From contig JACGUK010000004.1 in NCBI GenBank assembly GCA_024256265.1, positions 193,748-257,747 on the forward strand: a stretch of DNA of 64,000 nucleotides, given 5' to 3'. Below are positions 1 through 8,180 of the stretch, piece by piece (within the stretch, counting starts at the first letter, position 1; every line of letters starts with the position of its first letter). A program made the translations under genes and the position numbers. The DNA comes from an archaeon. Lineage in GTDB: Archaea > Thermoproteota > Nitrososphaeria > Nitrososphaerales > JACAEJ01. The notes under the pieces are model-generated. The model was given only the letters and a program-made list of their open reading frames with translations, searched no databases and was not told the origin of the DNA.

Positions 1-2
1 AA

Positions 3-389
3 ATAGAAGTAAATTACATCATAGGTGACAAAGGCCTCTTTAGAAGACAGGTTGGCAGTCTAACAATGTCCTTAAGGGTGGTAACTCCTGAGCCTAAAGT
101 CGAGCGCCTTGTCAGGTACTGCTTCTTCTGTGGTGCCCAGAACGAAATAGGTGCGAAACAGTGTATTCGATGTGGGAGATTGCAAGAGATAGGTGGTGAG
201 GAGACGACCATCTGCACTAATTGCAAAGCAACGATACCACTTAGACCAGATGTTAGATTCTGTGATAAATGTGGAGCACTACAAGAGGAGAGAATGGCGG
301 TAAAAGTAGGTACTAAGAAATGTATTAACTGTGGTGTAACGATTCAATCTGATGCTAAGTTCTGTAGTAACTGTGGTGCTAAACAATAA
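3..389 (+). CDS. Triple zinc-ribbon protein, 5' end cut by window edge
   Basis: The frame is open to the first base of the window, and the residues before the ATG at 66 look coding, so this is probably the C-terminal part of a longer protein; a start at 66 would give 107 residues. Counted from that ATG there are three double-CxxC zinc ribbons: C19/C22 with C33/C36, C50/C53 with C66/C69, and C86/C89 with C100/C103. Such ribbons bind zinc and commonly mediate protein or nucleic-acid contacts in archaea. No catalytic domain is visible and the partner is unknown. Confidence 0.7.
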   Translation: MEVNYIIGDKGLFRRQVGSLTMSLRVVTPEPKVERLVRYCFFCGAQNEIGAKQCIRCGRLQEIGGEETTICTNCKATIPLRPDVRFCDKCGALQEERMAVKVGTKKCINCGVTIQSDAKFCSNCGAKQ

Positions 390-518
390 GGTTAGAGCCT
401 AAGAAGAAACAATAACATCTCAGCCTTAGATCTTTAATTCTAACTTACCTCTATTGGTTACTATATTCCTAAAACTTGAGAATCTTTTTACCTATGTTTC
501 TTATATCATAAGATAGCT

Positions 519-1346
519 ATGCTAAAGATAGTCCCTGACGAGCCTGCCCTAATATTAGAGACTTCTCTGCATAAAATTCTTATAATATCTGATCTACATC
601 TAGGCTTTGAGAAAGGATTATCATCAAAAGGGATAAACATACCATCTCAGACTCAAAAGATATTTGATAAGCTAAAATCTATAATCGAAAAATTCTCACC
701 AGATAGCATAATAATCTTAGGTGATGTCAAGCACGGAACTTTAAAGATAGTGCCTCAAGAATGGGTCGATGTTCCTCAATTTCTTAACAAGATCAAAGAT
801 TTAGTCAAATCTGTAGAGATAATCAGGGGAAATCATGATGGAGGCTTGAAAGCTTTATTGCCCAAGGGAATAGAAATTCATTCATCGAGAGGCATATCCA
901 TCAAAGATGGTAAAGAATCATTTGCACTTATACATGGTCATGCATGGCCCTATCCTAAGCTCTTTAATTGTGATGTATTGATAATGGGTCATAATCATCC
1001 TATCATAGAGTTTAGAGAGTATGGCTTTAGGATGGTAGAGCCTGTCTGGGTCATGGCAAGATGGGATAAGAAAAAAGTGGCTAAATCTTTCCTTAAATTC
1101 TCAGGTTTAAAGGTTGGCGATGATCCTATAGCTTCATTTAAAGATGCTTTTGGTTTTTATGTTAGAGATTCGAAGATAGTAATTATGCCTAATTTCAACC
1201 CTTTATTAGGAGGAAATGCTATAAATGTGGATAATGTAAGCCTTCTCGGTCCTTTATTCTCCTCAAGATGCATAAAATTGGATGAATCAGAGATTTATCT
1301 ATTAGATGGCAGCTACCTTGGGCATCTATCGAATTTGATCTCATAG
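519..1346 (+). CDS. SbcD/Mre11-related calcineurin-like metallophosphoesterase
   Basis: 275 residues with the full metallophosphoesterase signature in order: DLHLG near residue 26, GDVKHG near 68, GNHDGG near 103, HGHAWP near 139 and GHNHP near 157. These residues bind a two-metal centre that hydrolyses phosphodiesters. The family is the archaeal single-domain phosphoesterase related to SbcD/Mre11 (TIGR00024 type); true Mre11 is longer and paired with Rad50, which is absent here. The natural substrate is not established. The gene is convergent with the radical SAM gene, with stop codons almost touching. Confidence 0.85.
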   Translation: MLKIVPDEPALILETSLHKILIISDLHLGFEKGLSSKGINIPSQTQKIFDKLKSIIEKFSPDSIIILGDVKHGTLKIVPQEWVDVPQFLNKIKDLVKSVEIIRGNHDGGLKALLPKGIEIHSSRGISIKDGKESFALIHGHAWPYPKLFNCDVLIMGHNHPIIEFREYGFRMVEPVWVMARWDKKKVAKSFLKFSGLKVGDDPIASFKDAFGFYVRDSKIVIMPNFNPLLGGNAINVDNVSLLGPLFSSRCIKLDESEIYLLDGSYLGHLSNLIS

Positions 1347-1347
1347 A

Positions 1348-2412
1348 TTACCTTACATAGTTGCCAACTATAGGTATTTTCTCTCTACAATTAGGGCATC
1401 TTTTATCAGAAGTTATAGAATACTTGATTATAGAGAAACCATACCTCTTTATCAATAGCTCATTACAATTGTGGCAATAAGTATTCTCTAACCTATGACC
1501 AAGGACATTTCCTATGTAGACATATCGTAAACCTTCCTTTTTAGCAATCTCATGAGCCTTTTCTAAAGTGCTTATTGGTGTTTGTGGTCTATCCACCATC
1601 TTATATGCTGGATAGAAACGGGTGAAGTGTAATGGAGTGCTCTCACCCGCCTCTTTCATATGCCTTTGAGCCAATTCTCTAATGTAAAAATCTTCATCAT
1701 TAACTCTAGGTATCATTAGATTGACAACTTCGACATGTAATCCCATCTTCTTAGCCTCTTTCACATTCCTCCACACTATTTCAACATCTGCTGCACAGAA
1801 CCTCTTTACAGCATCAGCGTTACCTTTTACATCAAATTTTATTGCATCCATCCCAGCTTCTTTCAATGCTTTTAGTGCTTCTGATGTCATGTAGCCATTT
1901 GAGACATAATTGGCATACATATTCGATTTACACACTAAAGGAAATACATCTATAGCATACTCAAACAATAAAGTAGGCTCATTAAAAGAAAAGGATACTC
2001 CTTGGCATCTCTCTGATATCACTAAATTTAAAAAATCCTCAGGGCTAATGTAATGAGCTTTATGTGGTTTGGGATAGTATTTGCTTATATCATAATTCTG
2101 ACACCACGGGCATGTAAAATTACAGCTCCAAGTTCCTATTGTTAAAGCGTAGCTACCAGGCCAATAATGGAAAAAAGGCTTCTTCTCTATAGGGTTTGAT
2201 GATATTGATGATATATCGCCATAGACAAGTGTGTACAATTTTCCATCTATATTCGCCTTAGTCTTGCAAAAGCCCAATCCATTCAAAGGGATATGGCATC
2301 TTCTCTCACATATATCACAACGAATTCTATCTCCCTTCCTCGTGTATAATGGGCTCTCTCTTACACATCCATATCTTAAAATTTCTCTATCTATTTTAAT
2401 TTCAGCCTTCAT
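1348..2412 (-). CDS. amrS: AmmeMemoRadiSam system radical SAM enzyme
   Basis: 354 residues. The [4Fe-4S]/SAM motif CNFTCPWC lies about residues 97-104 inside GTWSCNFTCPWCQN, typical of PflA-like radical SAM proteins. Extra Cys pairs lie before it (CDICERRC near 33-40) and at the C-terminus (CHNC, CPNC), as in the AmmeMemoRadiSam family (TIGR04337). The family co-occurs with Memo and AMMECR1 proteins; neither partner is in this window and the reaction is not established. The gene stands alone on its strand. Confidence 0.88.
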   Translation of the reverse strand: MKAEIKIDREILRYGCVRESPLYTRKGDRIRCDICERRCHIPLNGLGFCKTKANIDGKLYTLVYGDISSISSNPIEKKPFFHYWPGSYALTIGTWSCNFTCPWCQNYDISKYYPKPHKAHYISPEDFLNLVISERCQGVSFSFNEPTLLFEYAIDVFPLVCKSNMYANYVSNGYMTSEALKALKEAGMDAIKFDVKGNADAVKRFCAADVEIVWRNVKEAKKMGLHVEVVNLMIPRVNDEDFYIRELAQRHMKEAGESTPLHFTRFYPAYKMVDRPQTPISTLEKAHEIAKKEGLRYVYIGNVLGHRLENTYCHNCNELLIKRYGFSIIKYSITSDKRCPNCREKIPIVGNYVR

Positions 2413-2594
2413 TTTATGATTCGAATAAGATTTTTAGCGTGATTGCAGTATTTATTGTTTCTGAAAGGTTCTGTTTAAAAGTTAGCTGTTGAGTTTTGGT
2501 TGCCAATCAATGGTTGGCGAGGCAGATTGGGAGAAAAGAGGAGATGTTATGGGGCACAAAAGGGAATATATTTATATCTTAGTGCGCAATCTTT

Positions 2595-3440
2595 TTAATA
2601 CGGAACGGGAGAACCCACCGTATGGGGGTTCGTTGACGCTACCCCCGTAGGGGGTGGCGTCTCCTGTTCTTCTGGCCATATCTTCAGCCCATAGATATTC
2701 TTATCTTCTCTATCAAAAAGAGAGTATATTTTCTCAAACCTGTAAGACTTTCCAAGTTCAAAATGTGCGAAAATCGAATTAGCACAAAAATCAGTTAGCT
2801 GAATAACTGGACTGGCACTCGAGTCAATAAAGAAAATCGATTCGACTATCCGTTCGAGTTTATTTTGTGTCCGAAACAAGGCCCATGGGTCAAAGAACGG
2901 ATTTCCGCCTAAAACTATGCCAACATCCCGACTCTTAATTAAAAAGTGTCTTAGTTCAGTATCACTTCTGGCTACTTCGGCATCATAGATCATTATGCCA
3001 TAGTCATCAATCCTTTGTAAGAATTTCGAAAACCTAGGCACGATGTATCTTAGGGCTAGTCTGTTCGGGCGTTCGGGTTGTGTATAACGTTTATAGTGTT
3101 CGAGTTTCTTTACGACAATACTGAACAGGACAGGGCTGAGATTCCGAAGTAATTGAAGCAAATCATCTGTGAATTTCTTTAATTCATCTTTGCTGAGAAA
3201 ACCCCAAGGTCCCTTCTTTCCTAGGATTTCGCTATATTTGATCTCTGAAGGCATAGAAGGCTTATTCGAAAAATACTGTTTAATGAGATTTTTAAGAGCT
3301 TCGTTTATGTTTTCCCATTTATCAGGTTTGATAGCTAATCCTGCCAAGATATAATATCTGGACTTAGATTTTCCTATTGGCGATGGCCAACCTGGATCTC
3401 CTGAAGCGTCCAAATACAAAAGATACAAAGTTTCCCACAC
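2595..3440 (-). CDS. DUF3800 domain protein
   Basis: 281 residues starting at GTG. The N-terminal YLDASGDPG motif and later conserved acidic positions (YDAEVARSD; FIDSSASPVIQLTDFCAN) are the hallmarks of DUF3800, an RNase H-fold family of unknown biochemical role that is frequent in defence and mobile contexts. It is the last gene of a three-gene minus-strand cassette with the 46-residue zinc-ribbon protein (7 bp upstream) and a winged-helix-like protein. The last roughly 24 residues (rich in P, T, G, S) are encoded by a GC-rich block of inverted repeats and are probably not an original part of the family. Confidence 0.82.
   Translation of the reverse strand: MWETLYLLYLDASGDPGWPSPIGKSKSRYYILAGLAIKPDKWENINEALKNLIKQYFSNKPSMPSEIKYSEILGKKGPWGFLSKDELKKFTDDLLQLLRNLSPVLFSIVVKKLEHYKRYTQPERPNRLALRYIVPRFSKFLQRIDDYGIMIYDAEVARSDTELRHFLIKSRDVGIVLGGNPFFDPWALFRTQNKLERIVESIFFIDSSASPVIQLTDFCANSIFAHFELGKSYRFEKIYSLFDREDKNIYGLKIWPEEQETPPPTGVASTNPHTVGSPVPY
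2599..2662. repeat. GC-rich block of overlapping inverted repeats at the DUF3800 3' end
   Basis: A GC-rich stretch in otherwise AT-rich DNA. It contains ATACGG paired with CCGTAT (14-base loop), GAACCC paired with GGGTTC, and a long arm GACGCTACCCCC pairing (one G-T mismatch) with GGGGGTGGCGTC across a 3-base loop. It encodes the unusual C-terminal tail of the DUF3800 protein. It could be a small inserted repeat, a structured 3' mRNA element or a terminator. I found no second copy in the window. Confidence 0.6.
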
Positions 3441-3447
3441 CTTGATA

Positions 3448-3588
3448 TTATATCGCTAGTGGTAGGTTTATATTACGACCATGAATCATATATTGAGTAT
3501 TTGCATCGGCGAAAGACTGGTCTTTCTTGCCATACTTTATGACATTATGAGAGCCACAAAACTTGCACCAGACCCTCTCATCGCTCAT
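3448..3588 (-). CDS. 46-residue zinc-ribbon protein between two cassette genes
   Basis: An ATG-started frame of 46 codons. It begins MSDERVWCKFCGS and continues with NVIKYGKK, which resembles the first half of the Cys4 zinc ribbon at the start of InsA-like transposase and other DNA-binding proteins. Only the first CxxC pair (C8, C11) is present. It starts 4 bases after the stop of the upstream 225-residue gene and ends 7 bases before the DUF3800 GTG, so the three look co-transcribed. It may be a real small partner protein or a transposase-derived remnant. Confidence 0.5.
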   Translation of the reverse strand: MSDERVWCKFCGSHNVIKYGKKDQSFADANTQYMIHGRNINLPLAI

Positions 3589-3592
3589 AGCA

Positions 3593-4270
3593 TTACCTAC
3601 CCTTCTCTTCAGCCTTCGCTTGAAGCTTCGCCTTTAGGCCTTCAATGATCTTCATAGCTAGGTCGGCGCTCAAGATGTCCTTGATCTTCAGCACTCCATA
3701 GTCGGTGGTCCTCAATTCCCCTAACACTTCTTTGGGTATGGCTTCTTCAGGCATTGTAATTTCCCTCCTGCCGACGGTTGGGGCCACCTCAACCGGCTTC
3801 GCCACTTCGGCAGACTTAAGGTGTATAGCTACCTTTTTGAAGATATTACCAATTATATTAGTAAGACTCTGAACCTTTGCCACATCCACATATGCCTTTT
3901 GCCGGAGGAAGATCCTAAGTTGCTCCTCCGTCACATTTGCACCATACTGGTCGAATATATCAGCAAAAAGTGCCACCTTCCTCACGGACTCACCCTTAGC
4001 TCTTTCTACTTCATCAGGCTCTCCAAAGATTATACTCTTGCCGAGTTCGGTTATCCTGAGTTCTCCTTCGTGTGTTTCAACCAAACCATAAATGGCCATG
4101 GAGGCAAAGAGACTGGATGTAGCCCCTCCTCTGATGGCCATACCGAGAGCATCTGCAGCAACCTCTCTTTTTATGGTATCGGCCTTACAGACTTCAATGA
4201 TCTTCCTTAATTTTTCAATGCAATACTCTAGGTCGTTTGCAGGGTAATCATATCTTCCCGCCTTTGGCAT
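3593..4270 (-). CDS. Winged-helix-like protein (DUF5343-like), first gene of DUF3800 cassette
   Basis: 225 residues. Residues about 1-90 look like a helix-turn-helix/winged-helix unit (…VAADALGMAIRGGATSSLFASMAIYGLVET…LRITELGKSII), followed by a helical middle and a charged C-terminus. The arrangement resembles DUF5343-type archaeal proteins, but I cannot confirm the family. Minus-strand TATA-like sequence lies at about 4299-4307, some 30 bases upstream of the ATG. It heads a tight operon with the 46-residue protein and DUF3800. Confidence 0.6.
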   Translation of the reverse strand: MPKAGRYDYPANDLEYCIEKLRKIIEVCKADTIKREVAADALGMAIRGGATSSLFASMAIYGLVETHEGELRITELGKSIIFGEPDEVERAKGESVRKVALFADIFDQYGANVTEEQLRIFLRQKAYVDVAKVQSLTNIIGNIFKKVAIHLKSAEVAKPVEVAPTVGRREITMPEEAIPKEVLGELRTTDYGVLKIKDILSADLAMKIIEGLKAKLQAKAEEKGR

Positions 4271-4489
4271 TCCTTCACCCCATATATTTACTAATTGCTA
4301 ATATATAACCTTTTACTGTTTACTTAAAGTAATTAGAAAAGATAAGTCAGGATAGCTACCGCCATGAACACCAAGACTTAACAACTAACCTTTAGGCATT
4401 TTTAATCTGCAGTAAACAAATCTGTTTTTATTATGATCGACTTATAAGGATGCTTCATTTTCTATCAAAATCAAAAGTGATCCTAAGGA

Positions 4490-4936
4490 TTGAGTGATAA
4501 AAGCCAAGAAAAAAGCCTTGAGAAGATAGAGTCTGAGTTAAAAGGTAAAACTCTTCGTGTTTATTGGTATATGATAAAGCAAAACGGCCCTGTTGGAATT
4601 AGAGAAATTCAAAGAGCATTAAGGTTTTCAAGCCCAAGTATTGCCCATCATCATCTAGAGAAATTGATTTCATTAGGTCTTGTTAAGAAAGATGAGTATG
4701 GTCGCTATTTATTAAAAGAGTACTTAGAAGTTGGCATTCTTCAATCCTTTACAAAGATAGGCAGGTTCATGCTACCACGCTATTCATTTTATGCATCTTT
4801 CTTCTCAACCTTTCTAATAGCTTATGTTTATCAGTATGCTAGAGCTTTGAATGTATTTGCTTTAGCTTCTATGCTTATTGCGACTATAATATTCTGGTAT
4901 GAAACTATAAGAGTTTGGAGAAGAAAGCCTTACTAA
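4490..4936 (+). CDS. Membrane-anchored winged-helix regulator
   Basis: 148 residues from a TTG start. Residues about 17-75 form an ArsR/MarR-like winged helix (GKTLRVYWYMIKQNG, GIREIQRALRFSSPSIAHHHLEKL, GLVKKDEYGRYLL). The C-terminal half carries two predicted transmembrane helices, about 105-120 and 124-140. It is a clear paralogue of the gene at 38971-39408 (shared LPRY-FYA and WYETIR-W motifs). Such proteins can couple membrane state to transcription; the target is unknown. TATA-like cttataag lies at about 4440-4447. Confidence 0.75.
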   Translation: MSDKSQEKSLEKIESELKGKTLRVYWYMIKQNGPVGIREIQRALRFSSPSIAHHHLEKLISLGLVKKDEYGRYLLKEYLEVGILQSFTKIGRFMLPRYSFYASFFSTFLIAYVYQYARALNVFALASMLIATIIFWYETIRVWRRKPY

Positions 4937-5030
4937 TTTATGCATGATTATTGATTTTATCATTCACTTCATCGACAATTTCCAATATGAAAAATTTTTC
5001 TTTCTATGATGCTATTAAAAAAGGAAATAC

Positions 5031-5056
5031 TTTTATATCTACGATTGTATCGTAGA
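5031..5056 (+). promoter_or_regulatory. TATA box with DtxR-type operator upstream of the iron operon
   Basis: A TATA element (TTTTATAT, 5031-5038) is directly followed by a perfect inverted repeat: TCTACGAT, 3-base spacer, ATCGTAGA (5038-5056). The repeat covers the expected start of transcription, 21 bases before the ATG of a DtxR-family regulator. Autoregulation by metal-bound repressor is the natural inference: binding would block initiation and keep feoB off when iron (or manganese) is plentiful. A purine-rich ribosome binding site (ggtgga) follows. Confidence 0.8.
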
Positions 5057-5076
5057 TTTGGGAGCGGTGGAGCATT

Positions 5077-5739
5077 ATGGGTAAAAAGCTATCCGAGATT
5101 CAAGAAGAATACCTTGAGTTGATCTATAGATTAGAAGAGAAAGAAGGGGTTGCCAAGACTGGGAGAATAGCTCAAGAGTTGAAGGTAGCTCTCGGGACTG
5201 TTACTAATACAGTAGCAAATCTAGAAAAGAAGGGTTTTCTCACTCATAGACCTTACGTTGGGATAAAGCTAACTGAAAAAGGTCGCAAGATAGCTTTAGA
5301 AATCCTTAGAAGGCATAGACTTTCAGAAAGACTGCTTACAGATGTTCTGAAAATTCCTTGGAGTGCAGTTCATGATATAGCATGTAAGCTTGAGCACGTT
5401 ATTAATAGAGATGTAACTGAAGCCATAGAGAAATCTCTTGAGTATCCCCAAACTTGCCCTCATGGAAACCCTGTGCCAGACAAAGATGGCAGAATTCTGA
5501 GAGACTCATATGAACCTTTAGTGAATCTACCAGTAAAGTCGAAGGGTAGGGTGATGAAGATCGTTAATGAGAAGGAGGATTTGCTGAAGTATCTTGCAAC
5601 TCTTGGTTTGCTACCAGGAGTAGAAATTGAGATTGAAGAGAAGGCTCCATTTGGAGGACCAATTCTTGTTAAGGTCTCTGAAGCAAGATATGCTCTAGGA
5701 CAAGAAATCTCATCATCAATATACGTTAAAAGGGATTAA
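5077..5739 (+). CDS. DtxR/MntR-family metal-dependent repressor with FeoA domain
   Basis: 220 residues. Residues about 1-65 are the winged helix (SEIQEEYLELIYRLEE, VALGTVTNTVANLEKKGFLTH). The middle is the DtxR metal-binding and dimerisation domain (RRHRLSERLL, HDIACKLEHVI, CPHGNPVP). Residues about 147-220 form a FeoA/SH3-like domain (KSKGRVMKIVNEKEDLL, LLPGVEIEI). No separate feoA is present, so this domain may serve both as the repressor's C-terminal domain and as the FeoA-like element. The feoB start is 4 bases downstream. A strong inverted repeat overlaps its promoter. Confidence 0.9.
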   Translation: MGKKLSEIQEEYLELIYRLEEKEGVAKTGRIAQELKVALGTVTNTVANLEKKGFLTHRPYVGIKLTEKGRKIALEILRRHRLSERLLTDVLKIPWSAVHDIACKLEHVINRDVTEAIEKSLEYPQTCPHGNPVPDKDGRILRDSYEPLVNLPVKSKGRVMKIVNEKEDLLKYLATLGLLPGVEIEIEEKAPFGGPILVKVSEARYALGQEISSSIYVKRD

Positions 5740-5743
5740 ATGC

Positions 5744-7768
5744 TTGGTATCTTTCCCCTCATGCCATGCCATTCAAGAAGTAAAAGAGAAGGCAGACTTA
5801 ACTATAGCCCTTTCAGGGAACCCTAATACAGGAAAGAGCACTATATTTAATCAGATTACAGGTTTTAACGTAATTACTGCGAATTATCCAGGCAAAACTG
5901 TTTCTCTTAACATTGGTAACATAAAGTATGGTGATTTATCCATTGGCATCATAGATCTTCCTGGGACTTATGCTATAGGAGCAGTATCAGATGATCAATG
6001 GGTGGCAAGGAGGGCAATACTTGAAGGCAGACCTGATGCTGTAATCGTGGTAGTAGATGCAACGAATCTGAAGAGAAACCTCTACCTTGTCCTTCAATTC
6101 ATTGAGCTTGGTTTGCCTGTGATCGTTGCTTTAAACATGGTAGACCTTGCTTCAAAAATGGGTATGAAAATAGACTATAAATACCTCTCTTTGCTTCTTG
6201 GCGTCCCTGTTATTCCTACAGTTGCTAATAAAGGAAAGGGAATTAAAGAACTAATCAAAGAGGCTATTAGGATTACACAAAGCAAAGAGAAGAATTCTGG
6301 GATAGACATAAGCTATGGTGAAGATATTGAAGTTGCTATAGGCGTTTTGGCTGAGGCTATTGAAAGATTCTCCTCTCATACTCTCTATGGCTTATCCCCA
6401 AGGTCCATTGCTATACTATTGCTAGAAGGAGATTCAGAATTCTTAGAAGCTATATCAGCTTTAAATCAAGGAGATGCCATCACCAAATTTTTACAAAGAA
6501 TTAAAATGAGAATAGAGGAGAAGGGTGAGCCTACATCAATAAGAATTATAAGGCGAAGACACGAGGTTGCAGAATTCATAGCTGGCAAGGCTCGGACTTG
6601 GTCTGAGCAAACAGTATTGCTCTCTGATAAAATACGACATTATGCCATCTACCCTCCTACAGGCATTCCTTTGATGCTAGCTACTCTTTTAGGCTCTTTC
6701 GCCTTAATCTCATACTTGGGAGGATTGTTAAGTGAAGCTATAAACTTGGTCTGGGGAGCATATTTCTCTCCAATAATAAGCTGGACAATCCACTCTTTGA
6801 TCAGTCAAGAAATAATAGCTAGAGTTGTTCTTTGGGGGTTAGATGCTGGGATAAACGCTGGTTTAACAGTAGGCATACCATACGTTCTTACCTTCTATAT
6901 TATTTTATCTATAATGGAAGATACAGGCTACCTTAACAGCATAGCCTTTCTTACTGATAATGTCATGCGTAAGTTTGGTCTTCATGGGAGAGCTATAATA
7001 CCTATTTTAACAGGGGCTGGATGCAATGTTCCAGCCATAATGGGGACAAGGGTACTGAGCACAAAACGTGAGAGGATAATTGCCAGCGTATTGATAGTGC
7101 TTGTGCCTTGCAGTGCCAGAATAGCTGTGATAGTGGGCGCTGTCGCTAACATAATTGGCTGGAGCTACGCCTACATGATCTTGATATTTGAAGCATTGCT
7201 CATAGGATTTGTAGGTCTTAGTTTGAACAAGCTTCTAAAAGGAGAGTCTTCAAGCCTTATTATGGAGGTTTCTTCATTCAGTACACCTTCTATCAATACA
7301 GTCTTAAAGAAGACTTGGTTCAGGTTCAAAGATTTTGTGCTCGTAGCCTTCCCCATAGTCACCATAGGTAGCCTTATTTTAGGAGCACTATATGAAACAA
7401 AGCTTTTATGGATAATAAGCGAGCCTTTAACCCCTATTATAACAGGATTTTTAGGCTTGCCCATGGTGGCTGGTCTTGCCCTTATCCTTGGTGTATTGAG
7501 AAAGGAGTTGGCTCTTGAGCTTTTAGTAGCTTTAGCGATTGTGCAATATGGCTTCTCGATAGATAACCTTCTAACCTTTATGACTCCTTTTCAGCTCTTC
7601 ATATTCGCTCTAGTAGTGACTATATACATTCCTTGTATTGCAACAGTATCTGTCCTAGTAAAGGAGCTTGGCTTGAAGAATGCAATCCTTATCTCAGCTT
7701 TTACGATCATTCTAGCATTGATGATAGGAGGCTTAGCGAACAAAATTTTGCCTTTTTTAGGCTGGTAG
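5744..7768 (+). CDS. feoB: Ferrous iron transporter FeoB
   Basis: 674 residues from a TTG start. The N-terminal G protein has G1 GNPNTGKST (residues 25-33), G3 DLPGTY near 73 and G4 NMVD near 129. The C-terminal part is polytopic with two gate repeats bearing conserved cysteines (GAGCNVPAIMGTR; VPCSARIAV). It imports Fe2+ across the cytoplasmic membrane under GTPase control. It follows the DtxR-FeoA gene by 4 bases and is followed by a small Cys-rich gene, so the operon is metal regulator – transporter – accessory protein. Confidence 0.95.
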   Translation: MVSFPSCHAIQEVKEKADLTIALSGNPNTGKSTIFNQITGFNVITANYPGKTVSLNIGNIKYGDLSIGIIDLPGTYAIGAVSDDQWVARRAILEGRPDAVIVVVDATNLKRNLYLVLQFIELGLPVIVALNMVDLASKMGMKIDYKYLSLLLGVPVIPTVANKGKGIKELIKEAIRITQSKEKNSGIDISYGEDIEVAIGVLAEAIERFSSHTLYGLSPRSIAILLLEGDSEFLEAISALNQGDAITKFLQRIKMRIEEKGEPTSIRIIRRRHEVAEFIAGKARTWSEQTVLLSDKIRHYAIYPPTGIPLMLATLLGSFALISYLGGLLSEAINLVWGAYFSPIISWTIHSLISQEIIARVVLWGLDAGINAGLTVGIPYVLTFYIILSIMEDTGYLNSIAFLTDNVMRKFGLHGRAIIPILTGAGCNVPAIMGTRVLSTKRERIIASVLIVLVPCSARIAVIVGAVANIIGWSYAYMILIFEALLIGFVGLSLNKLLKGESSSLIMEVSSFSTPSINTVLKKTWFRFKDFVLVAFPIVTIGSLILGALYETKLLWIISEPLTPIITGFLGLPMVAGLALILGVLRKELALELLVALAIVQYGFSIDNLLTFMTPFQLFIFALVVTIYIPCIATVSVLVKELGLKNAILISAFTIILALMIGGLANKILPFLGW

Positions 7769-7790
7769 AATAGCTTTGAAGTCAAATTTT

Positions 7791-7931
7791 ATGAAAAAGA
7801 AATACAGATGTCCTCTCTGTGGCTTTGAGATTAATTCTTCAGAGATAAATGCTTGCAATACATGCCCTTTTAAGCGAAGATGTGACTTCGTACTCTGCCC
7901 AAGATGCTTCTACGAATTCCCAAAGCTTTAA
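7791..7931 (+). CDS. Small Cys-rich zinc-ribbon protein downstream of feoB
   Basis: A 46-codon frame starting 22 bases after feoB, with eight cysteines: CPLC near the N-terminus, C and CNTC in the middle, then CDFVLCPRC before a YEFPKL end. Small Cys-rich proteins commonly follow feoB in prokaryotes and may deliver or sense iron, but this version is soluble-looking, with no membrane helix. The regular cysteine spacing and operon position argue that it is real despite its size. Confidence 0.7.
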   Translation: MKKKYRCPLCGFEINSSEINACNTCPFKRRCDFVLCPRCFYEFPKL

Positions 7932-7943
7932 TAAAACTGAAAA

Positions 7944-8180
7944 TTATATTTGATAGTCTTTTCTCTCTATGTAAATCGTGTATCGATCGATTGTTAATTT
8001 TACTAGATAGATTCCTATAAACGTCAACAAGATGAAATCCAAAAAATTCATAATTAGAATGGTTTGAGTGAGCCATTGAACAGCGATCTCAATAGCAAGC
8101 CCCAGTAGAATGCCACCAAATGATACAGGCAATAGAAGCTTCATAAACAATCTATCTTTTAATTTCTGACTGTTTGGCAT
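7944..8180 (-). CDS. Small two-helix membrane protein
   Basis: 78 residues with two hydrophobic stretches, about 13-34 and 40-62, and a charged C-terminus (DRYTIYIERKDY). It is convergent with the feo operon. I do not recognise a family; the role is unknown. Confidence 0.5.
   Translation of the reverse strand: MPNSQKLKDRLFMKLLLPVSFGGILLGLAIEIAVQWLTQTILIMNFLDFILLTFIGIYLVKLTIDRYTIYIERKDYQI

Noticed and set aside
2481..2530. Hairpin TTGCCAA / TTGGCGA upstream of the radical SAM gene
   Set aside because: Short and mismatched; no clear regulatory placement.
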